NCBI GenBank assembly: GCA_021780535.1
Contig: JAJXYN010000012.1
Span: 62,001-126,000 of the forward strand
Source: a bacterium
GTDB lineage: Bacteria; Patescibacteria; ABY1; JAGPKW01
Length of the DNA stretch: 64,000 bases
Direction: 5' to 3'
This document shows positions 1 through 9,500 of this stretch, one piece after another; the first letter of the stretch is position 1, and every line of letters begins with the position of its first letter. The notes under the pieces are model-generated. The model had not been told where the DNA came from and made no database searches. It saw nothing but the letters and a program-made list of their open reading frames with translations. A program made the position numbers and the translations under genes.

Positions 1-1
1 T

Positions 2-97
2 GTAATACCTATTGGCATAATGGTTTATGGTGGTTTGGTATTTTTATTTAAAATTGTAAGTTTGAAAGATATTAAAAAATTGATAAAAAAAGAATAA
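2..97 (+). CDS. C-terminal end of a membrane protein, probably a polysaccharide flippase (partial)
   Basis: The reading frame enters from the left edge and stops at TAA 95-97. About 31 residues remain: a hydrophobic segment (VIPIGIMVYGGLVFLFKIV) and a Lys-rich tail. A last membrane helix with a basic tail just before glycosyltransferase genes fits a Wzx/MurJ-like flippase, but the fragment is too short to prove it. Confidence 0.45.
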   Translation, partial: VIPIGIMVYGGLVFLFKIVSLKDIKKLIKKE

Positions 98-123
98 ATA
101 TAATAATGTTAATTGATAAAAAT

Positions 124-1026
124 ATGAAAATATCAATAATTATTCCAACTTATAACAGAGCTTCTTATATTGATAAGGCTATTTGGAGTATAAAAGATCA
201 AACTAATTTTGATTTTTCAAATCTTGAAATTGTTATTGTAAATGATGGATCTACTGATAATACTGATGAAATTATTAATAAATGGAAAAACGTTTTTGAT
301 ATTAATTACATAAAACAAAAAAATACAGGTGTTTGTATAAGTAGAAATGTTGCTATTAAAAATTCAAAATATGATACTGTTTTATTTTTTGATGATGATG
401 CTATTATGGATAAAAATTGTTTGATAAATGTTTCTATTGTTATGGAAAATGAAAAAGCCATTGTTGGAAAAGTTTTGCCAAAAACTGATAATATATGGAA
501 ATATTTTTCTGGACATTATAATCAAGGTGATAATGTTTGTGAATCAAATTCTTTTCTTGAAACTATAGCTGCATTTAAAAAAGAAGTTTTTGATAATGTT
601 GGGTATTTGAATGAAAATATAGATTATGGGTCTGAAGGGGAAGAATATTTTGGTAGATTGAAAAATACATCATACAAATTAATGTATTATCCTAATGTTA
701 TTATTTATCATGATTATAGTACTGATATATTAAAATTTATAAAAAAACAATATAAATTTGGAGAAAAAATGCTTTATGTTAAAAATATTAGATTAAATTC
801 TGTTATAGATGTTGTTAAAAATTATAGAAGTATAAAAAGAGGAAAAATGGTTTCAAACGCCGATGTTTTTAAATCAAATTCTTTATTTACTAATATTACT
901 TTTTTTGAAAAAATATTTTTTATAATTATTTCTAAAATAGGTGTTGCATCACATTTAGTAGGTACTATTGTTGGATTTTATAAATATAGTATGTCCACTT
1001 TAATGAATAAAAATATTAAAAAATAA
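124..1026 (+). CDS. Family 2 glycosyltransferase
   Basis: GT-A fold glycosyltransferase that would move a sugar from a nucleotide sugar to a lipid-linked glycan at the inner membrane face. The N-terminus MKISIIIPTYNRASYID is the canonical GT2 opening, followed by VNDGSTD and a DDD metal-binding motif near residue 91. An upstream in-frame ATG at 106 would add six residues; 124 is preferred because the family motif starts there and the aaaaat leader resembles other genes here. The C-terminal third is amphipathic and may sit on the membrane. It follows the flippase-like fragment and precedes a second GT2, so it belongs to a surface polysaccharide cluster. The acceptor and sugar cannot be read from sequence. 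Confidence 0.85.
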   Translation: MKISIIIPTYNRASYIDKAIWSIKDQTNFDFSNLEIVIVNDGSTDNTDEIINKWKNVFDINYIKQKNTGVCISRNVAIKNSKYDTVLFFDDDAIMDKNCLINVSIVMENEKAIVGKVLPKTDNIWKYFSGHYNQGDNVCESNSFLETIAAFKKEVFDNVGYLNENIDYGSEGEEYFGRLKNTSYKLMYYPNVIIYHDYSTDILKFIKKQYKFGEKMLYVKNIRLNSVIDVVKNYRSIKRGKMVSNADVFKSNSLFTNITFFEKIFFIIISKIGVASHLVGTIVGFYKYSMSTLMNKNIKK

Positions 1027-1034
1027 AAACTTAA

Positions 1035-1925
1035 ATGATTGATTTATCTATTGTTATTGTTAATTATAATGTTAAAGATTTGGTTGTAAAAAATTTACAG
1101 TCTATTTTTACTTTTACAAAAAATATTTCTTATAAAATTTATTTAGTGGATAATGGTTCTTCTGATGGAAGTGTTGAATATCTTAATGATGTTTTTAAAA
1201 ATGAGATAGAATCTGATTTATTAAAAATATATGATACAAAAAATAATAATGGATTTGCTAAGGGTAATAATATTCCGCTTGCAGATATTGATAGCAAATA
1301 TATTTTATATATAAATCCTGATATGGAGATAAGTGAAAATGTTTTTTATAAACAAATAGATTTTATGAAAAATAATCCACTGGTAAATTTTTCTACTTGT
1401 ATGTTAAAATATCCAGATGGTGAAATCCAACACAATATAAAAGGGTTACCAACTTTTTTGATTAATCTTATTATATTACTTAAATTACATCATTTTTTAA
1501 AATTTGATTTTCTAAAGAAATATTTTTTGTCTGATTTTAATTATTCTAAAACACAAAAAGTTGAACAAATAATGGGAGCTTTTGTTTTTGCCAAAAAAGA
1601 AATTGTTGATATTGTTGGGGTTTGGAGTGAAGATTATTGGCTTTGGTGGGAGGATGTTGATTTGTGTAAAAGAATTAAAAATTTAAATTTTGAAATATTA
1701 TACAATCCGAGTACTTTTGTAATTCATTACGAAGGGAAAAGCTTTTTTCAATTAGCTAGCATTGAAAGACAAAAGAGGTTTAATAATGGTATGCTTATTT
1801 ATTCAAAAAAATATTTTACTTATTATGAATATTTAATTTTGAAAATTTTTTCTTATTTTAGTTTGTTTTTAGCTTGGGTTACTATGATTTTTAAGATTAA
1901 GCCTAGAGGGCAGGGGAAAATATAA
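1035..1925 (+). CDS. Family 2 glycosyltransferase, rhamnosyltransferase-like
   Basis: Starts 8 nt after the previous gene. It has IVIVNYN at the start, VDNGSSDGS near residue 40, NPD (the DXD equivalent) near residue 94, and WLWWEDVDLCKR near residue 205 with the likely catalytic ED. This NPD plus ED-V-D-LC-R layout is typical of WbbL-like rhamnosyltransferases. A C-terminal hydrophobic stretch ends in a basic tail and suggests membrane association. Length is normal for the family. The donor sugar is inferred from family resemblance only. Confidence 0.85.
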   Translation: MIDLSIVIVNYNVKDLVVKNLQSIFTFTKNISYKIYLVDNGSSDGSVEYLNDVFKNEIESDLLKIYDTKNNNGFAKGNNIPLADIDSKYILYINPDMEISENVFYKQIDFMKNNPLVNFSTCMLKYPDGEIQHNIKGLPTFLINLIILLKLHHFLKFDFLKKYFLSDFNYSKTQKVEQIMGAFVFAKKEIVDIVGVWSEDYWLWWEDVDLCKRIKNLNFEILYNPSTFVIHYEGKSFFQLASIERQKRFNNGMLIYSKKYFTYYEYLILKIFSYFSLFLAWVTMIFKIKPRGQGKI

Positions 1926-1944
1926 TCTTGTTTTAATATATAAA

Positions 1945-2032
1945 TCTAATTAATAATGTTTTCTTTTCATAGTGTTCCGCTCGGTTAATTTTTAAATGAG
2001 CTCACAAATGAATGAAAACATTATTAATTAGA
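1945..2032. repeat. Long inverted repeat (19-bp perfect arms) with a GC-richer loop
   Basis: Arms at 1945-1963 (TCTAATTAATAATGTTTTC) and 2014-2032 are exact reverse complements. The loop of about 50 nt holds GTTCCGCTCGG and GAGCTCAC. It lies between a glycosyltransferase and the polymerase and has no U-run, so it is not a standard terminator. Similar loop words occur in the hairpin field at 38.7-39.25 kb. Confidence 0.8.
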
Positions 2033-2075
2033 TAATTAGATTTATTTTTAAAATTATTTGCTAATTATTTATTTT

Positions 2076-3413
2076 ATGTTTTTAATCTTGTTGTTTTTAT
2101 TATGTAGTGGTGGATTTTTTTGGATGTATTTTTTTTATAAAAAAAATAAATTTTCTTTTGATAATTTATTTTTTGGTTTGTGGTTTTTATTTGTTGCTGT
2201 TGCTCAATTGAGATTAAGTCCTCTTGAGTCTGTTTTTGGTCCTAGTTTTTGGATTGCTATTGGTATTTTTTCTTTGTTTTTTTATTTGGTTTATAATTTG
2301 GTGAGAATAAAATTAAATAAAAAAATACCAGAAAATGAACATAAAATAGATATAGATGAAAATTTTTTTCTTATAGTATTAAGTATTATGTTTGTTGTTA
2401 GTATTATTGCTAATTTGTATATATTTTTTAAATTTGGCACTATGCCTATATTTGCTACCGCTCCTGATAGAATGAGATTTGTGATTAATAAAGAAACTTT
2501 TGGACTTATACAATATGCAGCCTTTTTACCTAGAATTTTTATACCATTTTCTTTTATATTTTTGTTTAAAAAGGGTGAAATTATTAAATTATGGAAGAAA
2601 ATTTTTGTTATATTGATGATATTTTTTGGTTTTTTGATTTTACTTATGTATGCTTCTCGTGTTGTTATATTGTTTCCGATAATAATTTCGTTTTTTTCTT
2701 ATTTGGTTTTGAAAATAAAAGATATTAAATTAAAGCAAATTGTTATTTCTTCTTTTATTGTCGTTTTTTCTGTTTTGTTTTTGTCTGTTGTTATCCCTGT
2801 TTTTAGACAATATATAACATATAAAGATTATTATGGTAAGGTTTATAATGCAAAAACTGGAGAATTTGATTTAGAATCTGCGCCATTTAATTATATTTTG
2901 GATATATCAAAAATAAATATTCCAAAAAAGTTTAATTTATTAGTTCCTTTATATATTGTGCCTAGTTTTAATTTGCAAACCTTTTATCACGCTACTAATT
3001 ATTTTGGTGGATCTCATGATTTTTATTATGGAAAATATTTGGCATCTATTTCGGATTCTTTTGTTAAGAGATTTGGTGTTAAGTTTTTTGATATAAATAT
3101 TAAATGGGGAGATATATTTTTGCCTTGGTGGAATACTGGTACTTTTTTATTTGATTTTTGGGCGGATTTTGGATATTTTGGTATGATATTTGCTGCTATT
3201 ATTTTTGGATCTATTTTCGCTTCTATTTATGTTTTTGCAACTAAAAAAAATAATCTTATATTTACTTTGCTTTTTGCTTATTTCAATTTTTTTATAGTGA
3301 TGAGTATTTATACAAATTATATTAGAAGGGAAGAACTTTATGTTGATATAGCTTTAATGTTTGCACTACATTTTACATTTTATTTTTATGGAAAGAAGAA
3401 AACAAAGAAATAA
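2076..3413 (+). CDS. Polytopic membrane protein, Wzy-like oligosaccharide repeat-unit polymerase
   Basis: About ten hydrophobic segments with a large loop near residues 230-330, as in O-antigen or repeat-unit polymerases. These join lipid-linked glycan repeats on the outer membrane face. The frame opens at a TTG (2058), but ATG 2076 is the better start and leads straight into the first helix (MFLILLFLLCSGG). Wzy proteins have little sequence conservation, so the assignment rests on topology, length (about 445 aa) and location after a flippase-like fragment and two glycosyltransferases. Confidence 0.65.
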   Translation: MFLILLFLLCSGGFFWMYFFYKKNKFSFDNLFFGLWFLFVAVAQLRLSPLESVFGPSFWIAIGIFSLFFYLVYNLVRIKLNKKIPENEHKIDIDENFFLIVLSIMFVVSIIANLYIFFKFGTMPIFATAPDRMRFVINKETFGLIQYAAFLPRIFIPFSFIFLFKKGEIIKLWKKIFVILMIFFGFLILLMYASRVVILFPIIISFFSYLVLKIKDIKLKQIVISSFIVVFSVLFLSVVIPVFRQYITYKDYYGKVYNAKTGEFDLESAPFNYILDISKINIPKKFNLLVPLYIVPSFNLQTFYHATNYFGGSHDFYYGKYLASISDSFVKRFGVKFFDINIKWGDIFLPWWNTGTFLFDFWADFGYFGMIFAAIIFGSIFASIYVFATKKNNLIFTLLFAYFNFFIVMSIYTNYIRREELYVDIALMFALHFTFYFYGKKKTKK

Positions 3414-3427
3414 TTAAAATAAAAAAT

Positions 3428-3458
3428 AGGAAGCCACATACATAGCTTCCTGTTTTTT
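3428..3458. terminator. Bidirectional terminator between the polymerase and uppS
   Basis: Stem AGGAAGC (3428-3434) with GCTTCCT (3445-3451), followed by TGTTTTTT on the plus strand and preceded by an A-run that serves as the U-tract on the minus strand. The two genes are convergent. Confidence 0.85.
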
Positions 3459-4113
3459 ATTTACCAAAATTTCTTTGCTGATCATCAAAAAAATTCATTG
3501 CTTCTTCTAAGTCTTGTTTGTTGAAGTCTGGCCAGAATTTGTTTGTAAAATATATTTCTGAATAACTTGATTGCCATAATAAGAAATTTGATAATCTTTT
3601 ATTACCGCCAGTTCTTATTATAAGGTCTGGTTCTAAATTTGAATCTAAGTTTTTTGAAATATTTTCTTCTGTTATTTTTTCATTTTTTTCTTGTAATTTT
3701 TTTACCGACCTTACTATTTCATTTCTTCCACCATATGCTATGCATATTTGTAATAATATTTTATTACAATCTTTTGTATATTCTTCTAAATCTAAAAGAG
3801 CTTTTTTTGAGTCATCTCTTATTTTTGATATTTCTCCTAATATTTTTAATCTAATATTTTCTTTTATAAACTTATTTTTATTTTTAATCGCAAAATTTGT
3901 CATTAAATCAAAAATATTTTTTAATTCATCTTTTTCTCTTTGTAAATTTTCTGTTGATAGAGCATATAGAGTTAATGTTTTTAATCCAAGTTCTGATGCC
4001 CAAAGTATTATGTTTTCTACATTTTCTATACCTTTTTTATGTCCTAATAATTTTTGAAGATTATTTTCTTTTGCCCAACGTCTATTGCCATCCATTATTA
4101 TTGCTATATGCAT
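3457..4113 (-). CDS. uppS: Isoprenyl (undecaprenyl) diphosphate synthase
   Basis: cis-Prenyltransferase that extends farnesyl-PP with isopentenyl-PP to give the C55 carrier lipid for peptidoglycan and surface glycans. Signature motifs: MDGNRRWA at residues 7-14 with the catalytic Asp, GHKKGIENV, LTLYALSTEN, IAYGGRNEI, then DLIIRTGGNKRLSNF and WQSSYSEIYF with the diphosphate-binding Arg residues. At 218 aa it is shorter than the usual 240-255, mainly from trimmed ends; catalytic motifs are intact. The start MHIAIIMDGN leaves no N-terminal extension. It is convergent with the polysaccharide genes whose lipid carrier it would make. Confidence 0.93.
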   Translation of the reverse strand: MHIAIIMDGNRRWAKENNLQKLLGHKKGIENVENIILWASELGLKTLTLYALSTENLQREKDELKNIFDLMTNFAIKNKNKFIKENIRLKILGEISKIRDDSKKALLDLEEYTKDCNKILLQICIAYGGRNEIVRSVKKLQEKNEKITEENISKNLDSNLEPDLIIRTGGNKRLSNFLLWQSSYSEIYFTNKFWPDFNKQDLEEAMNFFDDQQRNFGK

Positions 4114-4162
4114 AATAAAATATTAATTATTAACTTTATTATATTCTATTAGAAAATTTATC

Positions 4163-4243
4163 TTATTGCAAAAGTTCCATAAAAATTATAATATATTTGA
4201 ACAACTTGATTTTGTCTGATTTTATACCTAACACCAGGAGGTG
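4163..4243 (+). promoter_or_regulatory. Promoter and strong Shine-Dalgarno of the chemoreceptor gene
   Basis: TTATTG (4163-4168), an 18-nt gap, then TATAAT (4187-4192). AGGAGGTG (4236-4243) lies 5 nt before ATG 4249. The strong Shine-Dalgarno contrasts with most genes in this window, which have A-rich leaders only. Confidence 0.6.
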
Positions 4244-4248
4244 TATTT

Positions 4249-6075
4249 ATGCGTTTTGAAAAAAGTTTTTTTGCTGAGATTTTTAATTCCATTAGGTTTA
4301 GAATAGTTTTATTAAACTTGCTTATTGGTTTTTTTGTTGCTATTAGTGTTGGATTTGCTCTTTACTTAAAAACAAATCTATCACTATCAGAATCATCTGT
4401 TGATGACTTAAAAATAAATGCAAATGTAGCTTTCGATTATTTTAATAAAACATATTTAGGTGCTTGGCATATTGCAGATAATAAACTTTATAAAGGAGAT
4501 GTTGAAATTAATTCTGATTTTAATGATTCTTTGGATTTTATCGTTTCAAAAAACGCCTTCAATGGTTATGTGACAGCTGTTTTTTTAAATGATACTTGTG
4601 CATCAACTACCATTTCAGATGAAAATGGTAAGAAAACTATTGGCATTAAAGTTGATCAGGATACGGTTACTAATGTTATCAAAAATGGTCAAAATTATTA
4701 TACAATAATAAAACTTTTTAATGATAATTGTTATGCGGCTTATTTACCAATAAAAGATGAAAACAATAACAATATTGGTATGTTCTTTTTTGGTGAACCA
4801 GAAAAAGGGACTAGTGATTTGATTTTGTCTATTGTGCTACTTGTTGTTATAGTTTTACTTTTTGTTTTTGTTATTTCTTTTATTCTTAGTTTTATAATTG
4901 CCTCTAGAATTGTTAAACCAATTAACGAGGTTAATAAGGTTCTTTCTTTAATAGTAAAGGGAGACGGGGATTTGAGTATTAAAATAAATTCAAACTATAA
5001 AGGTGAGGTTGGTGAGCTTTCTAATAATTTCAATTCTTTTATTGGTAGGCTTGGTGATATTATATTAAAAATCAGAGGAGTTTCTTCTGATTCTAAAACT
5101 TTTGGTGATGAGTTATCTGCTAGCTCTTATGAATCTTCTGCAGCTTTAAGAGAGATGTCTGCTAGTATTAAATCTATAGATGTTTCTTCTAGAAAGCTAG
5201 AAAATACTATTAATGAAGAAGTTAATATGCCAATTCTTGGTATTAATAATCACATGAAGAGTGTTTCTGACCAAAATGCTTCACAATTAGTTGCTATTAA
5301 CCAAACGCTAGCTTCTGTATCCCAGATGATCTCTAAGTTATCTGGTCTAGTTACTCTTAATAATGAAAAAATGTTTTTTATAGAAGATATGGTTAAAGCA
5401 GCTGAGATGGGTAAAACCGAAATGGTATCATTGGTAAAAGCTAATAGTGATATTTCTGCTGATATTGTGAAAATAAACGAGGCTAATGGACTTATTGAAA
5501 AAATATCATCTCAGATAAGTTTACTTGCTATGAATGCTGCTATTGAGGCTTCTCATGCTGGTAATGCTGGTAAGGGATTTGCTGTTGTTGCTAAGGAAAT
5601 GACAAATTTAGCAGTATCTTCACAAGATGGTGTTAAAAAGATTAGTGATCTTACAAAACAAATTCTTGCTAGTGTGAAAGTTGGAAATGATAAAACATTG
5701 AAGGCTAATTCCGTTATTGGAGAACTTTTGAAGGGTATATCGGAAATAGTTACCTTAATGAAGTATTTTCATGAGAGTCTTAACCAAATTTCTTCTGGAA
5801 TTGATCAAGTGAATAAAGTAACGGAAAATGTTGTTTCTATTTCTAAAATAGTTGCTGACTCAATTGTTGAAATAGAGGGTAAAATTGCTACTGTTACTAA
5901 TGGTTCTGATAGAGTAGTATCTCTTTCAAGGGAGGTGTCTCAAGGTATATCGGAGATATCTATCGGAATTAATGAAAACAATGAAGCTGTTCTACAAATT
6001 GCTGATGCTAGTCGAAAGAATGCTGATAATATAGATATTTTGGATAGGGAACTATCTGTTTTTAAAACGATTTAG
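4249..6075 (+). CDS. Methyl-accepting chemotaxis protein-like receptor (sCache-HAMP-MCP signal)
   Basis: Membrane sensor. TM1 spans about residues 20-40. An outside domain of about 145 residues resembles a single Cache_3 fold (YLGAWHIADNKLYKGDVEIN, then LPIKDENNNNIGMFFFGEP). TM2 spans about 190-218, HAMP about 219-270, and a long coiled-coil signalling domain follows to residue 608. The hairpin tip at about 420-450 keeps the MCP core (SLLAMNAAIEASHAGNAG then KGFAVVAKEM), which contacts CheA/CheW in known receptors. No CheA, CheW, CheR or CheB lies in this window, so the partner is unknown; it could act with type IV pili or in a non-classical pathway. It is monocistronic, with its own promoter and terminator. 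Confidence 0.9.
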   Translation: MRFEKSFFAEIFNSIRFRIVLLNLLIGFFVAISVGFALYLKTNLSLSESSVDDLKINANVAFDYFNKTYLGAWHIADNKLYKGDVEINSDFNDSLDFIVSKNAFNGYVTAVFLNDTCASTTISDENGKKTIGIKVDQDTVTNVIKNGQNYYTIIKLFNDNCYAAYLPIKDENNNNIGMFFFGEPEKGTSDLILSIVLLVVIVLLFVFVISFILSFIIASRIVKPINEVNKVLSLIVKGDGDLSIKINSNYKGEVGELSNNFNSFIGRLGDIILKIRGVSSDSKTFGDELSASSYESSAALREMSASIKSIDVSSRKLENTINEEVNMPILGINNHMKSVSDQNASQLVAINQTLASVSQMISKLSGLVTLNNEKMFFIEDMVKAAEMGKTEMVSLVKANSDISADIVKINEANGLIEKISSQISLLAMNAAIEASHAGNAGKGFAVVAKEMTNLAVSSQDGVKKISDLTKQILASVKVGNDKTLKANSVIGELLKGISEIVTLMKYFHESLNQISSGIDQVNKVTENVVSISKIVADSIVEIEGKIATVTNGSDRVVSLSREVSQGISEISIGINENNEAVLQIADASRKNADNIDILDRELSVFKTI

Positions 6076-6080
6076 ATTTT

Positions 6081-6110
6081 TACCGCTCACTTTGTGAGTG
6101 GTATTATTTT
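6081..6110 (+). terminator. Terminator after the chemoreceptor gene
   Basis: TACCGCTCAC, loop TTT, then GTGAGTGGTA, followed by TTATTTTT; the stem has one mismatch. Confidence 0.8.
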
Positions 6111-6120
6111 TGGTAAAACA

Positions 6121-6196
6121 AAAGCAGAAAATATGTTTCAATTTTCTGCTTTTATAACCCTCTAAAATAAGAGGAGCCAATGTCGCGTTGGCTTTT
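6121..6196. repeat. Three consecutive hairpins before tRNA-Gln
   Basis: AAAGCAGAAAAT (6121-6132) pairs exactly with 6141-6152. CCTCT/AGAGG forms a second small hairpin near 6159-6174. GCCAA (6176-6180) pairs with TTGGC (6188-6192) before TTTT. The last is terminator-like. Together they fill the gap between the chemoreceptor gene and the tRNA promoter. Confidence 0.65.
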
Positions 6197-6249
6197 ATAA
6201 TATATCAATAATAATAATTGTTGTGAAGATTATAATCATGTGCGAAATC

Positions 6250-6278
6250 TTTACAAAATAATATTTTGATAGTATAAT
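6250..6278 (+). promoter_or_regulatory. Promoter of tRNA-Gln
   Basis: TTTACA (6250-6255), 17-nt spacer, TATAAT (6273-6278). The expected start is about 20 nt before the mature tRNA 5' end. Confidence 0.75.
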
Positions 6279-6307
6279 GTTTATCGTTATTGGAGCACAA
6301 TAATTAT

Positions 6308-6382
6308 TGGGGAATCGCCAAGTGGTAAGGCTCCGGCCTTTGGAGCCGGCATGCGTAGGTCCGAATCCTACTTCCCCAGCCA
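6308..6382 (+). tRNA. tRNA-Gln (anticodon TTG)
   Basis: Acceptor TGGGGAA (6308-6314) pairs with TTCCCCA (6372-6378). The discriminator is G6379 and CCA is encoded (6380-6382). The anticodon stem CCGGC/GCCGG encloses loop CTTTGGA, which gives anticodon TTG. The T-arm is GTAGG-TCCGAAT-CCTAC. The accessory region begins at its 3' end. Confidence 0.95.
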
Positions 6383-6449
6383 TCCTTCGCATAGCTACGG
6401 CTGGCGATGCCAATTTGAGAGATAGACCGTGATGGGTCTATTTTTTGTT
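6377..6449. repeat. Left copy of a 73-bp direct repeat (putative attachment site)
   Basis: From CAGCCA (tRNA 3' end with CCA) to the T-run of the tRNA terminator; the copy at 14685-14757 differs only at two adjacent bases (GA against AG). It contains a hairpin (GCCATCC/GGCTGGC) and a terminator (TAGACC-GTGATG-GGTCTA-TTTTTT). The pair brackets the serine-recombinase island, so I read them as attL/attR-like ends. Confidence 0.75.
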
Positions 6450-6473
6450 GCAAATAGAATGTTTTTGGAAATA

Positions 6474-6511
6474 AAAAATAACTCTAGTTTTTTTGTTAGA
6501 GTTATTTTTTA
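6474..6511 (-). terminator. Terminator of the 1347-aa gene (minus strand)
   Basis: AAAAATAACTCTA (6474-6486) pairs with TAGAGTTATTTTT (6497-6509). It is symmetric and could serve either strand; on the minus strand it follows the stop codon at once. Confidence 0.8.
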
Positions 6512-6512
6512 T

Positions 6513-9500
6513 TTATTTTTCGATATAAATCACTTCATTTTCTATTTTTATATCGAATTTTTTCGCTAAATCTTTATGTTCTAATAATTTTGAAGAAAAT
6601 TTATTTGTATGTGCTTTTATTTCTATTCTTTCTTGATTTGATTCTTTCAATATTTTTTTAACTTGTTCAACTATATTTTTCATAAAAGATACTACTAAAC
6701 TCCCAGCTTTATCTCTATATTCTTCTTCTACTGCTAAATCATGAATATATATACATTTTTCTTGTGTTTTTGTGTTAATTGCTGGATAAGCCAAAGCATA
6801 TCCTCTTAAAATTCCTTTTTTATCAAAATAACCAACATTCAAATTATCTATATTATTTTTTATAAAAGAATAATGACTTCCTATTAATAAATTTTGCATT
6901 GCAACACCGCCTTCTTTTTCATGACTCTGGTGTATTTCATCTTCAAGGTACATACAAGGAATAGAATCTAAATAATCTATAGAAAAAACGCCATTTTGTC
7001 TTATCTGTTTTTGCTTTTCTTTAGAATTATCAATAACATCTATTCTATGAGATTTTCCATTATGATTATCTATATAAGAAAGTAACGTTGATGGAATAAA
7101 ATTATTGTCTGCATCATCTTTACTGCCAAGCCAACTATCTATACTAGAGTCATTCAAAGATGTTTTACCAACTATAAAATAATCTTGATTTATATGAAGG
7201 TTTTGTTTTGTAAGTTCTTTGAACGCTTCTATATATATTTCTCCAAGATGAGAATCTTTTAGAACTATTTTATCTCTAAAGTTTTTATTTCCTTCAATAT
7301 TATCAAAACAAATAATAGGTTTTGTATTTGCGTAAAATCTTTCAAGAAAATCTTTACCTAGTTTTTCTGATAAATTTCCATTTTTTACGCCTTCTTTTAT
7401 TTTATTTAATATTTCTTTATCTTTTACATCATAATCTATAGTAACGAGAGATTGAAATATAACATTTCTTCTTGTTTTGCCAATATCTTGTTCTTCAAAT
7501 GATACAGAAAATTGAAAACAACTTGGATTAAAATTATATAAGGTTCTTTTACCATCAGAAAACGAATCGCAAGATCCGGTATCATTACCAACTGTAGCTC
7601 TTCTATAGTCATCAAATCTTAAAAACTTACCAACTATATTTAAATTACTTCCTATATTTGAAAAATCTTGTAATCTATCAATTTCTTCTTGTTTTATAGA
7701 AGTTAAATCTTTTTCATCTAGTAATTCAATTATTTTTTGATATAAATCCAAGCATGATAAATCTTCCAAATTATTAAATATATTTTTATATTTATCATTC
7801 AAAATCAAAGTTTCATCTTCTATTAATTTTTTTAATCTATTTAATAAAAACTTATTATTAATATCAAAATTTAAATTTAATTCTTGTTTTAGACTTTCAT
7901 AATTAGAAAATATTATATTTATAACCTTTTCTATAGTCTCTTTATTAAAATTATTTATCAAATATTCTTTCAAATTATTTTTTAATAATTCTAAATTTTC
8001 TTTATTTTTTCCTATCAGTTCAGCTTTTTTTGCTGTTGTTAATACAGCTTTTCTTTCTATACTTATATCTTCTGTATTTAAAAATGACCTAGAATCTAAT
8101 TTTCCAGAAATATCTATATCTCTTATATCTTCCTGTGATAAATCCATAGAAACATTTAATCTGTAGTCACTTATTTCGCACCAATTATTTGGATTCAAAC
8201 TTTGCTGTAATAGTTCATCTGTATAGCTGGATTTTTTTGAAAAAAATTCTTTTGGTTTTGTAAGTAAAGATTTAAGACCGTCTATAGATGCTGATTCATG
8301 AGTTAATAAGTCTTCAAAATATTGATAAATCTTTAGATTTTTTTCTTTTAATTCTTGCAACTTGTGATGTTCTTTTGTAAAAGAAGAATACATTCTAGTT
8401 ATTTTGAATAAAGTCAAAAAATCTCTATAATATCCTTTTTCATGAAATATTTCTGAAACTATCTCACTAGATTTTCCATTTTTTAGATTAACAATATCAA
8501 CAACATAAGATGGAGTTTTCTTTTCTTCTTCTGTTAGTTCATGTTGAACAACGTTTTGCAAGAAATCTTCTGATAAGTAACCATCAATAAGAGTTCCAAG
8601 TATTTCGTATTTATCTTTACCGAAATCATTTGGATTAGAATTTGGCACAAGAACAGCAAATAATTGATATAAATCTTGTATTTGAAATTTACTAAATAAT
8701 TCTAAATTACTTATTTTTTCAAGCGGAATATGATATTCATTCTCAAATGATTTATTTTTTGGTAAATATTTATATAAAATATCCAAAGAATTAAATTTCT
8801 CAGGTTTTACATAATTTAAAGTTGATATATAAGAATAAAAATCAGAATCTTTTTTGTCTGGATTTTCTAGTAAATAACTATTTTTCCAGTTATCTATAAA
8901 AATTTTATATTCTTCAGATCTTCCTTCTAAATATTTTTTTAAATTATCAAATATCTCTTTATGTTTTTCTTCAAAGACATTTGCAAATCTAAATTCTAAT
9001 AATTCTTTTTCATTATTTTTCTTTTTTAATATAGTCTCTAATTCTTTTTCTTTTCCATTTTCAACTACTTGAAATAGTTGTGGTTGAGTAAAACCATCAT
9101 AAAGAGATGCATTTTCTAATACATTTTCCAATACTTTCTTGTATCTATCTAAAATATCTATCAAACCATTAGCATTGTGCTTTTTTAATAAATCACATAG
9201 AGATTTCGGGGTATGTTCCTCATTTAAAAAATCGTTATTTAACAATATTAAAAGATCCTCATCCAATAAACAATCTTTAAAAATTGATTCTAATCCTTTT
9301 ATGTCTTGAGAATTGTTTGTAAAATTTTCTAAAAAATACATAAAATCTTCTTTTGTGTATTTTGTATTCTTGGTTTTTATTAAATTAATAAAAAAACTTA
9401 AGTCATAATATTCTAATTTTTGTGGATCTTGTATTTGAGAACGCTTTATAACAAAATCAACCTCTCTTGCTAAGATGCTATCATTATTAATTTTATTTAT

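Noticed and set aside
6195..6413. 72-codon minus-strand frame across tRNA-Gln
   Set aside because: It is the reverse complement of the tRNA and its flanks; no start signals and no domain.
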